Source: Wurfbainia villosa
Taxonomy: Eukaryota > Streptophyta > Magnoliopsida > Zingiberales > Zingiberaceae
Reading direction: 5' to 3'
NCBI GenBank assembly: GCA_025175895.1
Contig: CM045988.1
Span: 13,979,647 to 14,043,646, forward strand
DNA: 64,000 nucleotides
The notes under the pieces are model-generated. The model ran no database searches and was not told the DNA's origin. It worked only from the letters and a program-made list of their open reading frames with translations. This document shows positions 21,100 to 33,714 of this stretch, piece after piece. Made by a program: the position numbers and the translations under genes. Every line of letters begins with the position of its first letter. Positions within the stretch are counted from its first letter, which is position 1.

Positions 21100-22351
21100 A
21101 CTGAGTTTCAGGTCATATGAGACCATTTCTAGAGAGCCGAGGAGTTCTACGGCCATGCCCAACACTATTTTTAAAAGGAGGTTGTCTATCGTTAGGAGGT
21201 TCAGCAATTTATACAAGATGCACGTTCACAGTGGGCCAGGGAGGAAGAGCACAGAGCAGCCGCCACATCCACCAGTTCCCAGATTGACCACATGTACATG
21301 TGGCACCAGCGGCTAAGTACGCAATTCTCCAACGAGCTCAACATGTCGAGACCGCCAGACTTCCCGTCGAGGCCACCACGCTAGAGGTACAGTTACTATT
21401 TCAGTCTGGGGGAGACCTACATTTTGCTTTATTCTTCTGCTAGTTTTAGTTTTTTGACATCTAGGTTTAGTTTTTATTTGTTCTGCTATATTATTTGCAT
21501 TTATTTGCTCATGCATATAGTATTGAGGTTCCTTTCAACACTTAGTTTTTGGTCACTTTAAGCTGCCTCAGTGACGTTTTAAAAAATCTCTACGATATGT
21601 TTTCATGCCAGAGAAGTTTAACTTCCTTTATCTCTTGGTACTTTATTTTTAGATGCTTTGATGGATGTTCTAGATTTTCACTTGTTAGCTTTTATCCCAC
21701 CTACACTCATTGAATATTCTAAAAGGGAGAATTTAGTACAGACGTAGTTATGATTCATCTCGATAGTTTAGTACTCTAGAATTCATAGGTGACTCTAAAA
21801 TTAGTATTTTAGTTACTAGAGATGCTCATATTGTGTAAGCCAATTCGAAAAAATAAAAATGCTAGTGAGGATAATGAAAAAAAGAATAAAAAAAGAGAAA
21901 AGAAAAAATATAGAAAAAAAGAGAGAAAAGAATGATAGTAAAAAAATAGTTGTAGTGGGTGGAAATAGTTAGGTGCCCCATTGAGACCGAGTTAGGTTAC
22001 TGGGGAAACACCTACCAATTTCTCCAAATATCGAGCACGCCTTTGAGACTTTATACTAATTCTAGGGAATGACCCTCGCTTAGGGTAGGAAAGTGCCTAA
22101 AAATTGGAGACCTTCGGAAAGCTATAGGATGACGACTTAACTCAACATGGAATGTATATCTCTTAGGAAATTCTCTCGGCACATGAACGAAAACCTAACC
22201 TAGTGAACTTTTAGAACATATCTATTTGCTTTGATTGAAAGTACAACTTGATAATTTTAGTTAACATGCTAAGTGTGGGAACAATACTTTTCGAAATCCA
22301 TGACATTGAGGTTTGCTTGAGGACAAGCAAAAATCTAAGTCTAGAGGATTT
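21100..22351 (+). other. 3' non-coding region and purine tracts of H
   Basis: No credible gene. It contains a long A/G-rich tract (about 21845-21945, mostly A and G on the plus strand), which is common between the last ORF and the 3' LTR of Athila-like elements. The final stretch, 'gcttgaggacaagcaaaaatctaagtctagaggatt', matches the usual Athila run-up to the 3' LTR, with the purine tract (22337-22351) decayed from the expected G-run. The small ORF at 20873-21316 is an overlapping shadow. Confidence 0.55.
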
Positions 22352-23924
22352 TGATTTGTGCAAATCATATAGGATTTTTGGAGTAGTTTTAACACACATC
22401 TCATTGTATTTCATACTTGTTTCATGCATATTTCCTTTAGCTTGCACCTATTTTCTATTTTCTAGTTCGGAGATCTGCGTTTGCTATTTTTTACATGTAG
22501 GATGGTGTTTTGGAGGCAAAATGACGCTACAAAAGGAGCTCAAGAAGGGCAAGCGTGCACCGACCGTGTTCCCAAGACACGGGCACACTTTGGACGAGAA
22601 GGATAGCATCAAAATAGAGTTCCAGAGGAAGACACGGCTGGCCGTGTGAAATTCACATGATCATGCCTATGCCCGACGCCAGATTCAGAGTTTGATTTCC
22701 AGGCTTCTATACGACCAGCCGTGTGGATTCCACACAACCGCGTGGCATCAACGTGACTTATGCAAATCAGGGTTTGCAGGCAATTAAGGAAAGCCAGGGT
22801 GCACCCCTATATAAAGAAAGGCACGCCTAAACCTAAAGGGGGAGGGCCAACGACTGGGATGGCAAAAAGGTACCCTAAGAAGCACCGGAGGCTTGCAACG
22901 AGGAGGAAGGAAGTGGCTAGAAGACCCAAATCGATGCTCCAACACCTTGAAGAGCGACCAAGGCACACATTGGATTCAACTGAGCATACTTTATCTTTTC
23001 TTACAACTATTTGGATTGTAATGATGTATAAAAATTGTCTTGTGTTTATTCTTCTTTATTCATGGAGTAGGTACTTCAATTCTAGGATTAGAGAGTAGCT
23101 TGTGTATGTTGGACAGACTAGTTTAAATATTTATTCGTTGCTTTTGAATATATTTACAATTTATGTTGTTTAGATCAATGAAAGTTATGTTTTGATTTTA
23201 TTTCTACTGCACGTGGTTGATACAAGGGTGGAAAGCCTTTGTATCGAAATATAGGAGAACGGAGGAACCTTACAATCATCCTCCCTCCCATAACTGTAGG
23301 AAGTAGGCTGTGAAAGAGTAGGATATGGAATATGATCCACCTCTTCATAAGGATTAATAGGACATCCTAGAATCTCAAGAACCTATTCTAGCAGAAGGCC
23401 CAAAGTAGGAGACATCAACTTTAGAAGGGTTGAGGGACGCCAGTGATAGGGGGATCCCAAAGATATCAACCTCTTGAGCTTTGGTGATTCGAAAGAGAAA
23501 CTTGACTAGGAATAGGTAGTTCCCGGTAGAAGCAAAAGTTCATCGGGATAACACACGATGATCCTCCCGTAAGATCATAACTAGAGATCCTAGGAACATT
23601 AAATTGATATCATGTTCAACAACGCACAAGTGAAACTGAAATCCTGGAATCTTTTAAGAAACTTTGAGCCATTCGTTCGCTTTCTCCAAATGACACCGTA
23701 TTTGAGCTAAGACCATTGTCGACCTCACATCTGACTCACAAGATATTTTCTATGAACAAACAACATTCACAGGAAAAACAGTAATGGAATCACAGTTTCT
23801 GTGGGATCGATACATAAATTATTACTTGATGACAACCATGCACTTGTGGGCGTTGAGAGCGAGTGTGCACTTCAAATCTTTGGCGATCTCGACCAAAGAT
23901 TTGAGGTCGTGCTTGCGTGCATCA
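22352..23924 (+). repeat. 3' LTR of H (uninterrupted)
   Basis: Starts TGATTTGTGCAAATCATATA and ends GCTTGCGTGCATCA. It is the intact counterpart of the 5' LTR. At about 22664-22700 it preserves the unoccupied version of element A's insertion site ('gcctatgcccgacgccagattcagag'), which confirms A's boundaries. Frames at 22248-22649 and 22760-23098 are LTR sequence. CACGGCTGGCCGTGTG-like palindromes lie near 22640 and 22710-22745. Confidence 0.9.
22807..22816 (+). promoter_or_regulatory. TATA box, H 3' LTR
   Basis: CTATATAAAG, identical in sequence and context to the 5' LTR copy at 13843-13852. Confidence 0.55.
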
Positions 23925-23929
23925 CAAAG

Positions 23930-24730
23930 CATAGTTCAAAGGTAGTCAAGTACTTGATTCTTATGTTAACTTTGTCTTAGGAAGTGACCCACCTAATATC
24001 CAAGAAGCCCTTTGCCTCGCCACTACTTAGAAGTTGATTTAGAAAGCATTTATTTGCCTAGTCTAAAAGCTAAACTTGAATCTGACACAATTTTAAATAC
24101 TTTAATATTTATTAAACTTAATCAAGTAAAAATGAAAAGACATCTCATAAAAACATAAGATTAACATGTACTGAGAACCTAGATTGGGTGAGAAGAATAA
24201 GGTTAACTAAACCAACCAATGATTTTCTTTTTCTTTCCGACAACATTTTAGGGGGAGCTTAGGAAAACTTAGCTTGCAAAATTAGTACATTTTAGAGTTA
24301 TAAGTTTAAATATTTTGTTCAAAATTATTTTCTTTACAAATTACTTATGTTTAAATAATTTTCAAAATGAATTTTAAAATGTTAAATTCAAAAATATTTT
24401 ATCTTAAATTCATGGTTAAAATTTTTAAAAATATTTTCAAAACTTGGATTCATGATTGTTTGAAAGTAGATTTAAGTTGAGAACTTAAATGTAAGCATAT
24501 TAATGTTACTTTAAGGGAGAGATCAAGAATTTAAGGGAGCCTAAAAGATTTGTTTTGCAAAAATATGAAAAGTTTATACCTTTTAAAAAATGGAGTTTAT
24601 ATATCGTTCAAAATAAAATGAAATTGGAATTATTGTGTGAAATGTTAATCCTACTTTATAAGGGAGAGAAAGAAATTTACTTAAACTAATCGCTACTTTT
24701 TAGTAGAACTACATTTAGTCATACCTGCAT
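23930..24730 (+). other. AT-rich non-coding internal DNA of element D, right of H
   Basis: No coding frame is recognised. It contains purine runs TTTTAGGGGGAGCTTAGG (about 24247-24264), AAGGGAGAGATCAAG and TAAGGGAGAGAAAG (about 24660), which may be degenerate polypurine tracts. The match to a defined family ends here, so the exact LTR start is not resolved. Confidence 0.45.
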
Positions 24731-25575
24731 GCATCAAAAGGTTAGGGCTAAGGGTGAGGAATCGTGGACTCGAATCAGGGGCTTGAGGCTGATAGAAGTG
24801 GCTTGAAGGCTTAGGTCTAGGCTAAGGGTACCCGATGGCATGATGAAGCCGATGAAAGCACTTGAAGGCTAGCACGAAGGGTGAAGGAGTTATGGAGGAC
24901 TCAAATCGATCATGAGGGTATGAGGTTGATGGAGGTGGATAGAAGGCTTAGGTCTAGGCCTAGGGTGAATATCAAGTATGAGGGGATCATACTTGAGTTA
25001 AACCTCAATTTTGAGGTTTACCAGTCGACTGGTTAAGTGCACAACACTCGAGAGGCTTGGTTGACTCGGGCAATTAACTGGGGTTATGACTCAGTCGACT
25101 GGTCGAGTAGTTGACTGAAGGTCAACTGCTGACTGTGGCTCTGGCAATCGACTAGTGGATTAGACTAGTCAACTGGTCACTTGCAATCGATTGTTGGGTA
25201 GAGTATTCGACTAGCATTAGTGGACACGAGAACATATTTCGTAGTTGACTGGGCAATCGACTGATAGCTTAGCAGTTGACTGTTCAAGTGTCTGTTGGCA
25301 GAAAATCAATGTGGATTAGTCCATTGTGAGACAACAGATAGGTGGGCAGTCGACTGGGGCCTTTTGACAGTCGACTGTCAAGCTGAAAATCAGCCCGATG
25401 CAGGTTATAAAAGGAGGCTACAATGGAGGGTTGAACTTGCTTATTTTTGGTGATCTTGAAGGGGAATTGCTGTTGTGTTCCAGACCTTCCAAGCTCATCC
25501 AAAGCAACCAACAAGCAAGCAATCAAGTGTTCAAGTATTCTTGTGTAACGTGTGTTTCATTTTCATTCTTTACAC
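24731..25575 (+). repeat. 3' LTR of D, left part (start approximate)
   Basis: Resembles the middle of I's LTR: 'gaaggcttaggtctaggc' occurs twice, then 'tgaggtttaccagtcgactgg' begins a cluster of CAGTCGACTG-type words (25020-25385). TTATAAAAGG at 25405-25414 is a good TATA box, as in the related F1 LTR. It is cut at 25575 by element C; TACAC at 25571-25575 is C's TSD. The usual TGTTGG start was not found, so the 5' edge is uncertain. Confidence 0.6.
25405..25414 (+). promoter_or_regulatory. TATA box, D 3' LTR
   Basis: TTATAAAAGG, followed by 'aggctac', downstream of the CAGTCGACTG cluster, as in solo LTR F1. Confidence 0.5.
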
Positions 25576-26578
25576 TGTAGGACCATTGGCGTCGCTAGAG
25601 GGGGGGTGAATAGCAATTCATCGATTTCATTGATGGAATTCGTCGTGCTTGTCTACATTCATTAGTACGCAGGGGAAATACAAGTACAAATACAAATACA
25701 AATACAAATACAATGCACACAACACACCGCGACACACGGATTTTACATGGTTCAGACCCTAGTTCCTACTCCACGACCGAGCCCTCGTGAGCTCTAATGA
25801 TGCACACCACCACTAAATCTTCTCCTTCTCAGAAACAATCCAGAGGTGGAGAAACCTCTCACAATAGAGCTAAAAAAAATAACAACCAAATACAAGATGT
25901 AAACGAAATGAAGAAACAAGAACACTTTACACAAATGTCTTTACTTGATTTCTTGTTTTGGTTGTGTGGGAGAAACCCTAGAAGGTTGGAATGCAACAGC
26001 ACTTTGCCCTCTTTTCCTCCAAGAATCGACGCCCAAAAATGTCCATAAGACTCCTTCTTATAAGCCCCTTGAAGCCTTCAACATCCCCTATCGGCGCTCG
26101 CAATTCCGAATGTTGCAACACAACGGTCGCCTCGCTAGTTGAGGCACTTCTTCAACTGATACCCCAGTGGAGGCACTAGTCTAGTCTGCCTTAGTTCTGA
26201 TCGGTTGTTTTCATACCTGTGCTGAAACTAGTTGAGGCGCTAGTCGAGTGATCCAGTCGATGTGCCACCTCGACTAGCTCCTAGCCAAGGCGCCAATCAA
26301 GTGCACCTTGCTTCTGTGCCTCCATCAGAACGACCAGTCGAGGCGCCAGTCGAGTGGTTCAGTCGAGGTGCCACCTCGACTAGACTCTAGTTGAGGCACT
26401 GGTCGAGTGCTTCCATAGCACTATCTCAACTTCCCAAGTCTCACCACCCAACTCCACCTCACCAGTTGAGGTGCCGCCTCGACTACAACCTAGTCGAGGC
26501 ACTGGTTGAGGTCACTTTGCTTTTGTTTGCCTACAAACGAAGTCCAGTTGACTGAACCGAACTGGCAGTCGACTATTA
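25576..26578 (-). repeat. 3' LTR of C, distal part
   Basis: Plus-strand edge TGTAGGACCATTGGCGTCGC, then 'tagagggggggtgaatagc'. It contains an ACAAAT microsatellite (25680-25712; shorter in the 5' LTR at about 56075-56101) and many repeats of the AGTCGAGGCGC type (26120-26520). Cut by element B at 26579. ORFs in it are not genes. Confidence 0.88.
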
Positions 26579-28790
26579 TGTGGGGTTTCCGGCACCGCGG
26601 CGTGTGTGTGTTCGATCATGTTTCGTAAACATGAGCACAACGGAAGCAATAAAAATAATAAATACTCCTATTTATTACAACACACACAACACACGCATGC
26701 TATTACAACAAGTGTAGACATAACCGTAAATTAAAATTTGCAATAAAAGGAAATTAAACTACGTTATACCTTCCGTATGACGTGTAGCGGGAACGGCATC
26801 AACCGGAACGATCCTCGTAAGAATCGTCTCTATCCGTATCCACGCCGAGCTCCTCGGGATGACTTCGCTAAGTCACGAGCTTCGTCTTCGTATGGGTTAC
26901 TAGCCTCGTGTTGAAGACGACGTGATCGAGAGATGATCACGATCCGAATCCAAATTCGGATCCAAAACGAGTTCTCAAAACTCACTTCTCCGGAGAGGTG
27001 TTCGTCAACCGTTTGACGAATCCTTCGTCCTCCATCTCAGAGGATTACCAGAGATCAAATCCCCGGTAAGTTAGCCACTGTCGGACCACTAACCGTCGTC
27101 CAAACGACGCTCCGACGAGAGGAGGAGAAGCTGTCCAGAAAACTGGACAGCTTGGTGGAGGAGTAGGCGCCGGCCAAAACAAGGAGAGAAAAGCCTCACC
27201 TTGATGCCAAACCTATAGGAGATCACCGGAGGGTCGCCGGAGGTTCACCGGCTGGAGCTTGGACGCCGGCAAGGGTCTTGGACGGCGGCACAAAGCTGGG
27301 CGGCGGCAGCTTTAGGGTTGGCGCCGAAACTCCAACAATTGGGGTGGGCGGCAACTCTAAGAGGCTAGGGTTTTGGATGATTAGGGTTTAACAATCCCTT
27401 AAGCCCACTTTTATAGAGAACTAATTCTCTTAATGGTTAATGGATCATATCCATAAACCCGTTAACCCGCTCCATTAAGATAAGTTAAAATAAACCAAAC
27501 CATGATGGTTTATTTCAAGTTAAAACGAACCGAACCAACTTTTGGTTCATTCGTTTAAAATAAACCAAACCCTTTGGATTATTCTTATCCATTGGATTAG
27601 AACTAAACCATTTTGGTCCATCCATTATGTCTTCATAAGACACTGCCCATCCACGCTTCCATTGTGACTGAAACAATTTCATGCTCGCTTTATGTTTGGT
27701 CCAACCAAACATAGTTTCTCTCGGTCTGAGAATCCCATTCTCAAGCTCGTTTTAAATCCTTTCGATTACACTCGTTGTGCGTGTGACCAAATAGGTTCTC
27801 GGTTTATGTTGGCCGTCTATAATTAACCATTAATTATAGAACGATCATGAGTGGCACCTAGTAGTACATCATGATCCCCAATTAACCGAAAAGATCAGCG
27901 GTTGATCCGAACTATTTACGAAACCCTTGATGCTTCGAATGAATCGTGCCCCATTCCCTTCACTCATCTTATACCCACTTGGTTCAGGACATGGTCTATT
28001 GTGTTCCCCACTAGTGACTACGTCACACCTAGCCCAAGTATCATTTCCTCGTCCTAGTTCTAGTTACTCCACATGTATCGAAGAGTACTTTACTCTAAAC
28101 ATGTAATGCTTTGGCCAAAGACTTTAGTAACAATCCGACGAGAGGCCATGGGTATACATCTCCTCGCAAGGAGTGGTGAATCCTTTATAGGTTATTCAAA
28201 CACCTTCGATCACTTCGACTTATACCCAATCATCCCGGGTCCACATCTCCTCGGAGATGTTTGCTTAAGATGTCAAAGCATAAGTCTCCATGATCAAGAT
28301 GACTTGAATACGCAAGTCAAAGGAACATCGCACTTAAGCCCGCAGTAAGAACTTCATTGACATATCTATATATGCAGAGAACCATATGAAGTCTTACTGG
28401 TCACTCAATGAACTAGTTACCATAACTAGCATCCACGATTAACTCCGGACATCACAATGTCTCCAGCCAGTGAGAATCAGCTGCTTGGATACACCAAGGA
28501 GTATACCTCGTGCTAGTCTCGACAGAATTGATGGTGTCCAAATCCATTAATTCATCGACTAGGGATAATTCCGATACATCACAATTACACATGTAGAGAT
28601 ACTCACTAGTTGTGATCCAATCACAAATTCTCTCATGCTGTGAATCGTATCGTGGACATTCAGTAAATGAGTTTAAGATCCAATCAAATACATAAAAACA
28701 TGTATACTCAAATAGTGAATCTTCATTTATCATATAAATGGTTCATACATAAGGCGATTGCCTTAGGACATCTCTCATATATTACTAACA
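26579..28790 (-). repeat. 3' LTR of B
   Basis: Ends as in A (minus TGTTAGTAATA...CCCCACA, with one change of the usual CCCAACA). TATA, minus CTATAAAAGT, at 27407-27416, with telo-box-like AAACCCTAA nearby. Compared with the right LTR it has clusters of short deletions, for example near 28002-28020, 28310 and 28397-28410. Confidence 0.93.
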
Positions 28791-28801
28791 GACTCCCACT
28801 T
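28791..28801 (-). promoter_or_regulatory. Polypurine tract of B
   Basis: AAGTGGGAGTC on the minus strand, next to the LTR and just after the pol stop (28805-28807), exactly as in A. Confidence 0.75.
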
Positions 28802-28804
28802 GGC

Positions 28805-31800
28805 CTAATGCCAATCGCTACGGTATCCAATACCATAAGCTCTAACATGACCCTCAAACTTACTTTGAGGTAATGCTTTAGTCAAAGGATCCGCTAAGTT
28901 CCTTTCAGTGGGAATTTTTTTTCGATTTGTATTTCGTTCCTACTGATGATCTCTCTGATAAGATGATAGCGGCGAAGCACATGTTTGGATCATTGATGAG
29001 ACCACATCAAGTTCATAGATGAACTACTTGATCCAAACCGCTTCCTTTGCTTCCAAAGCTGCAATGTATTCTGCCTTAGTGGCAGAATCCGCTATAGTGT
29101 CAAGCTTGGAACCTTTCCAACTTATTGCGCCTCCATTCTAGGTGAATACATACCCATACTGAGACATGGAATCATCCTTGTCTGTCTGGAGCTGGCATCC
29201 ATATACCCACGTATCACCATGTACCCTTCTCCATATATTAGGAACGCATCCTTAGTTATTCTTAAGTACTTAAGGATCGTCTTAACAGTCACCCAATGAT
29301 CCATTCCTGGATCGGACTGGTATCTGCTCGTGACACTCAGAGCATACGATACATCGGGCCTCGTACATAACATAGCATACATGATAGATCCTATTGCGGA
29401 TGCATAGGGAATCTTACTCATGCAAATCCTCTCGTCTTCTGTGCGCGGACACATAGACTTCGAAAGGTGTACCCCATGCCTGATGGGTAGGAAACCTTTC
29501 TTGGATTCCGACATGCTAAACCTCTTTAGCACTCGGTCTATATATGTAGACTGCGAACGACCAAGCAACCGTTTCGATCTATCTCTATAGATCTTAATCC
29601 CGAGGATGTAGGTTGCTTCTCCCAGGTCTTTCATGGAGAATGTCTTGGATAACCAAACCTTCACTGACTGTAAGATTGAAACATCGTTTCCTATAAGTAG
29701 TATGTCATCGACATACAATACTAGGAATCTGTTGCACTCCCACTAACCTTCTTGTACACACAAGGTTAAATGCGGATTTTGTGAAATCAAACTTTTGATT
29801 GTCTCATCAAAGCGGATATTCGACTCTGGATGCTTGCTTCAATCCATAAATGGACCGTCGATTTGCATACCTTGGTTTTATCAACCGATGTGAAACCCTC
29901 GGTGTATCATATACACGTCCTCGGCGGTTTCCATTAAGGAAATCTATTTTCACATCCATCCGCCATATCTCATAATCATAATGAGCCGCTATGGCCAGGA
30001 GCATCCGAATGGATTTAAGCATAGCTACAGGCGAATAGGTTTCGTCATAATCAACACCTTACTTTTGACGATATCCTTTCGCCACCAATCTAGCCTTATA
30101 GGTAATCACATTACCATCCATGTCGGTTTTCTTCTTGAAAACCCACTTGCACCCTATAGGCTTTATCCCTTCGGGTGGGTCACCCCAGTTCCAAACTTGG
30201 TTTTCGTACATGGAATCCATTTCGACTTCATGGCACCAAGCCACTTATCCCTTCTGAACTTGTCGGCACTTCTTCATAACTGTAGGCTCCTCATCATCAA
30301 TGAGTAACACGTCGTTCGATTCACTTACGAAATCCATATCTCTCAGGAAGATAGCATGTTCTACCAGCTCTACGAAGATGTGGTGTTACAATAGGTTCAG
30401 CCGATTGCTCATCACTATGAGTTGTCTCACAGTGCTTCACCCAATGTCTATTTGAGTCTCTCGAGCCTCCTCAAGCTCGACGACACTCCCAACTGTTTTC
30501 TTGCAAGAGAAACTCTTTCTCTAGAAACACGGCATGCCTTGAAACAAACACCTTTTGTTCCACAGATGATAGAATTGGTAACCCCTTGTTTCCTTAGGGT
30601 ATCAATAAATAGACATTTATCGGACTTAGCATCCAATTTATGCGATCTGATCCGCTTCACATAAGCGAGACAACCCCATATCTTCAAGTAAGATACATGA
30701 GGTTTCTTACCATTCCATATCTCATATGGAGTAGTTGAGACTACCTTAGTAGGCATTACATTTAACAAGTAAACGATTTATGCAGTGCATAACCCCAAAA
30801 GGACTTGGGAAGAGTCGCATGATTCATCATTGACGACCATGTCCAACAAGGTCGATTCGCCTCTCGGATACACCATTATCTTTGTGGTGTATAGGGCGGA
30901 GTCCATTGAGACAATATGCCATTGTCTCTTAGATAATCAAGAAACTCTTGACTTAAGTATTCACCACCTCGATCCGATCGAAGTATTTTAATACTTTTGT
31001 CATGTTGTTTCTCTACTCCATTTCTGAATTTTTTGAACCTTTCAAAAGCTTTAGACTTGTGTTTCATCAAGAACACATACCCAAACCGTGAGTGATCATC
31101 GGTGAAGGTAATGAAGTAGCTATAGCCTCCTAATGCTTGAGTTGACATAGGTCCACATACATCAGTATGTACTAGACCTAGTAACTCTCCCACTCGTTCA
31201 CCTTTTCCAGTAAAAGGTAACTTAGTCATCTTTCCTTTTAAGCATGATTCGCATGTATCGTATGAATCCAATTCAAACGATTCCAGAATTCCACATCGGT
31301 GTAATTCGGACATGCATTTCTTGCTTATATGGCCAAGACGACAATGCCACATATAGGAGTCTATGTGATTATCCTTTCGAGCACGCGTGTTGCTCGCTTC
31401 GATATTGAAAATGTCACTGGATACGTCCAACGTATAAATGCCATTGCTTAAAGTTCCAATCCCATAAAGAACTCCATTCAAAGTTATGTAACAACAATTG
31501 TTACTAAAAGTCAAATGGAACCCATTTCTATTTAGACAAGAAATAGAAATGATGTTCTTTATCAACGAAGGAACATAAAAGCAATTGTCGATTCTAAGAC
31601 AAGTCCTACAGGAGTTCCAACAAATACGTTTTAGATGGCGAGTGCGAACCTTTGCTCCATTCCCAACACGTAATTTTGACTCTCTCCTTAGTCTTCTTCT
31701 ATTCCTTAGCCCATGTATGTCATTACATATATGTGAGCCACACCCAGTATCAAATACCCAAGTGTCTGAGGAAATAGAATGACAATCAATAAAGAAGATT

Positions 31801-31930
31801 TCTGAAGAAGATGGGGCATCCGATGCCTTATCCTTCTTCACGGACTCAAGATAAATCTTGCACTTTCTTCGCAAATGGCTCTCCTTGCCATAATGATGGC
31901 AAGTTTCCTTTTATGCTAGTTCTACCTTCT
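28805..31930 (-). pseudogene. Ty1/copia pol, element B
   Basis: The domains follow A: 31874-30876 has a knuckle remnant, protease (VFDTGCGSHICND) and integrase (HCRLGHISKKCMSELHRCG; D-R-G-G-E-Y intact as SDRGGEYLSQ). Then come fragments 30768-30448 and 30244-30059 (KWVFKKKTDMDGNVITYKAR), 30022-29807 (RMDVKIDFLNG, where A has KTAFL) and 29718-29122 (MYVDDILLIGNDVSILQSVK to YAMLCTRPDVSYALSV). B keeps the Lys codon that is a stop in A (SKIPYAS). Frameshifts are frequent, mostly from short deletions at C/G-rich points. RNase H has the same missing DN segment as A (junction about 28991-29010). It is a pseudogene as assembled, although some breaks may be sequence errors. Confidence 0.9.
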
Positions 31931-32010
31931 AAGCCCTTCTCTTCTTTCCCTTCTGCTGTTCCTTTGACTTCCTCTTAGAACCTTTCTTCGAGGAATCAAC
32001 TAACAACTAC

Positions 32011-32439
32011 TCATGCTTCTCGGAAGACTCCACGGTCTTGACATATTGGCGATACCACAGATGAACCTCCTAGCATCTCAGAGGTGAAGAGGAGCTTTGA
32101 GACTTCGAACCTTTCGAATCTCACTTGCTCATCAACCAACTCACAAAGATGAAGAACTACGATATGAGCATCCATATGCTCATGCTGCTTTCGTAGCTTG
32201 GGTTCCATTGCGGCTAGCATGATGCAACTCATTTGTTCAGAATCACTCATATGTTTCTGATAGGCCAACAATTGGTCCAGAGTTGCATCGTCACTAGGAC
32301 GGGCGGGAAAAGGCGCTTCGAGGACATTTGCAAGCTTTTCAACCTTGAGAACAATTCTCAAGCTTCTAAGCCAGTCCATGAAGCTCGGCCCAGTCAATTT
32401 ATTTGAATCCAAAATGGAATGCAAATTCAAACACATCAT
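32011..32439 (-). pseudogene. Ty1/copia gag, element B
   Basis: ATG at 32437-32439 on the minus strand (a second ATG follows directly). The capsid frame is open for about 140 residues: NKLTGPSFMDWLRSLRIVLK, then KLANVLEAPFPARPSDDATL, LAYQKHMSDSEQMSCIMLAA and ERFEVSKLLFTSEMLGGSS. It keeps the Trp and Gln codons that are stops in A. It runs out of frame at about 32040 ahead of the Lys-rich linker. The order gag, zinc knuckle, protease is normal for copia. This is the best-preserved gag in the window. Confidence 0.85.
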
Positions 32440-33696
32440 GATCAATATATTAACTTAGAAATACAAAACGAGCATATATGAGAAAGATGATTTTAAAATG
32501 CATCAATATACATTTATAAATCCCATTCATTTTTCGAATTCAAAAACCCCAAAATCACTTCGGGAGATCGTAGGTCCATCTCCGAATGGGCTGATATCCA
32601 TCATAGATAAGAACAACCTTGGAGTGAGTCCAACAAGCCATTCTTAGCTATGATGGTGGGTATCAAGTATACCGATTACATATCATGTATATGTAACTAT
32701 CACAATGTGCTATCAACTAATTGAATGTTTACACATACATTGGGTTGTTAACACATTAACAAGTATGCATCATATGCATAGCACCCAACTTCACCTCCCT
32801 TTACATCGACCTTGGAGAGAGTCCAACAAATCGATGCTCCAGGTTAAAGCCAACCCATTAATCAGGACATAGTTTTAATATGGTTAGAGCGCATTCAACC
32901 AATTAGCCCAGCTTGGAGAGAGTCCAACAACCAAAGCTAACGATTGACCTCTGACTCTTACCATATTAGTATTAAACTATTCCATGGTTTGAACATGTTC
33001 GGTTCGAGGGCTTGGAGTGAGTCCAACAACCCAAACAAGAAACAGAACTCTGGTTCTAACCATATTAATGGAAGGTGTAGGCTTTAATATTGAGTTAGGG
33101 TTTTTATGTCTCATCCTCTTTGCATGCAAATAACTATTATCTACATGGCATGGCATACATCTACATGTCACGACACGCATGGCATAATGTTATGCATCTA
33201 ATGCAATTACATGACATACAATTATGTCATGTATATATTTCCTTATATGTCATAACTATTTATGGAAATAAAATATGTTTAAGATTTGATTCTCCAAATC
33301 AAATCATAATTAAATTAGGAAACAAATTTCCAAATCTAATCACATATTTTATTCATGGAATTATTTGATTAAGGAAAATCTATTTAGGAAACCAATTTCC
33401 TAAATCATTAAAACTACTTATGGAAATAAAATATTTTAAGATTTGATTTCCCAAATCAAATCATGATTAAATTAGGAAACAAATTTCCAGAATCTAATCA
33501 AATATTTTATTTATGGAAAATATCAATTTCCATAAATACTTCCAACTTTCCAAAAGTGGAAGATTTCCATAAATACTTCTAGACTTTCCAAAATTGAAAA
33601 ATTTCCATAAATACTTCTAAATTTCCAAAATTAGAAAATTTCCAGAAATACATTATGACTATCGCAAAACCATTTTATGATTATGTCGAAACACAA
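32440..33696 (-). other. Leader of B with four stem-loops
   Basis: Aligned with A's leader. The stem-loop words lie at 32619-32633, 32812-32826, 32913-32927 and 33012-33026. The loops differ from A at three of the four positions (GTGAG, GAGAG, GAGAG, GTGAG in B against GAGAG, GTGAG, GAGAG, GAGAG in A), while every TTGGA/TCCAA stem is intact. The AT-rich part (33250-33650) has the same direct and inverted repeats. Confidence 0.7.
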
Positions 33697-33713
33697 CCTG
33701 GGCTCTGATACCA
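33697..33713 (-). promoter_or_regulatory. Primer-binding site of B (tRNA-iMet)
   Basis: TGGTATCAGAGCCCAGG on the minus strand, one base inside the 5' LTR. This is the classic plant tRNA-iMet complement. Confidence 0.9.
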
Positions 33714-33714
33714 C

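Larger units (their letters stand above)
4068..23924 (+). mobile_element. Element H: Athila-like Ty3/gypsy element lacking RT-RNaseH-integrase
   Basis: Two LTRs of about 1.57 kb start TGAT and end GCATCA; the 5-bp TSD is CAAAG (4063-4067 and 23925-23929). The internal order is a decayed PBS, gag, protease, a short remnant, the Athila-specific downstream ORF, a purine tract and the 3' LTR. Three later insertions interrupt it: A in the 5' LTR, solo LTR F1 in gag-pro, and TRIM1 in the downstream ORF. Reverse transcriptase, RNase H and integrase, which normally follow protease, are absent. With the insertions removed it is about 8.8 kb. The LTRs differ at many sites by eye, so it is older than A. 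Confidence 0.85.
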
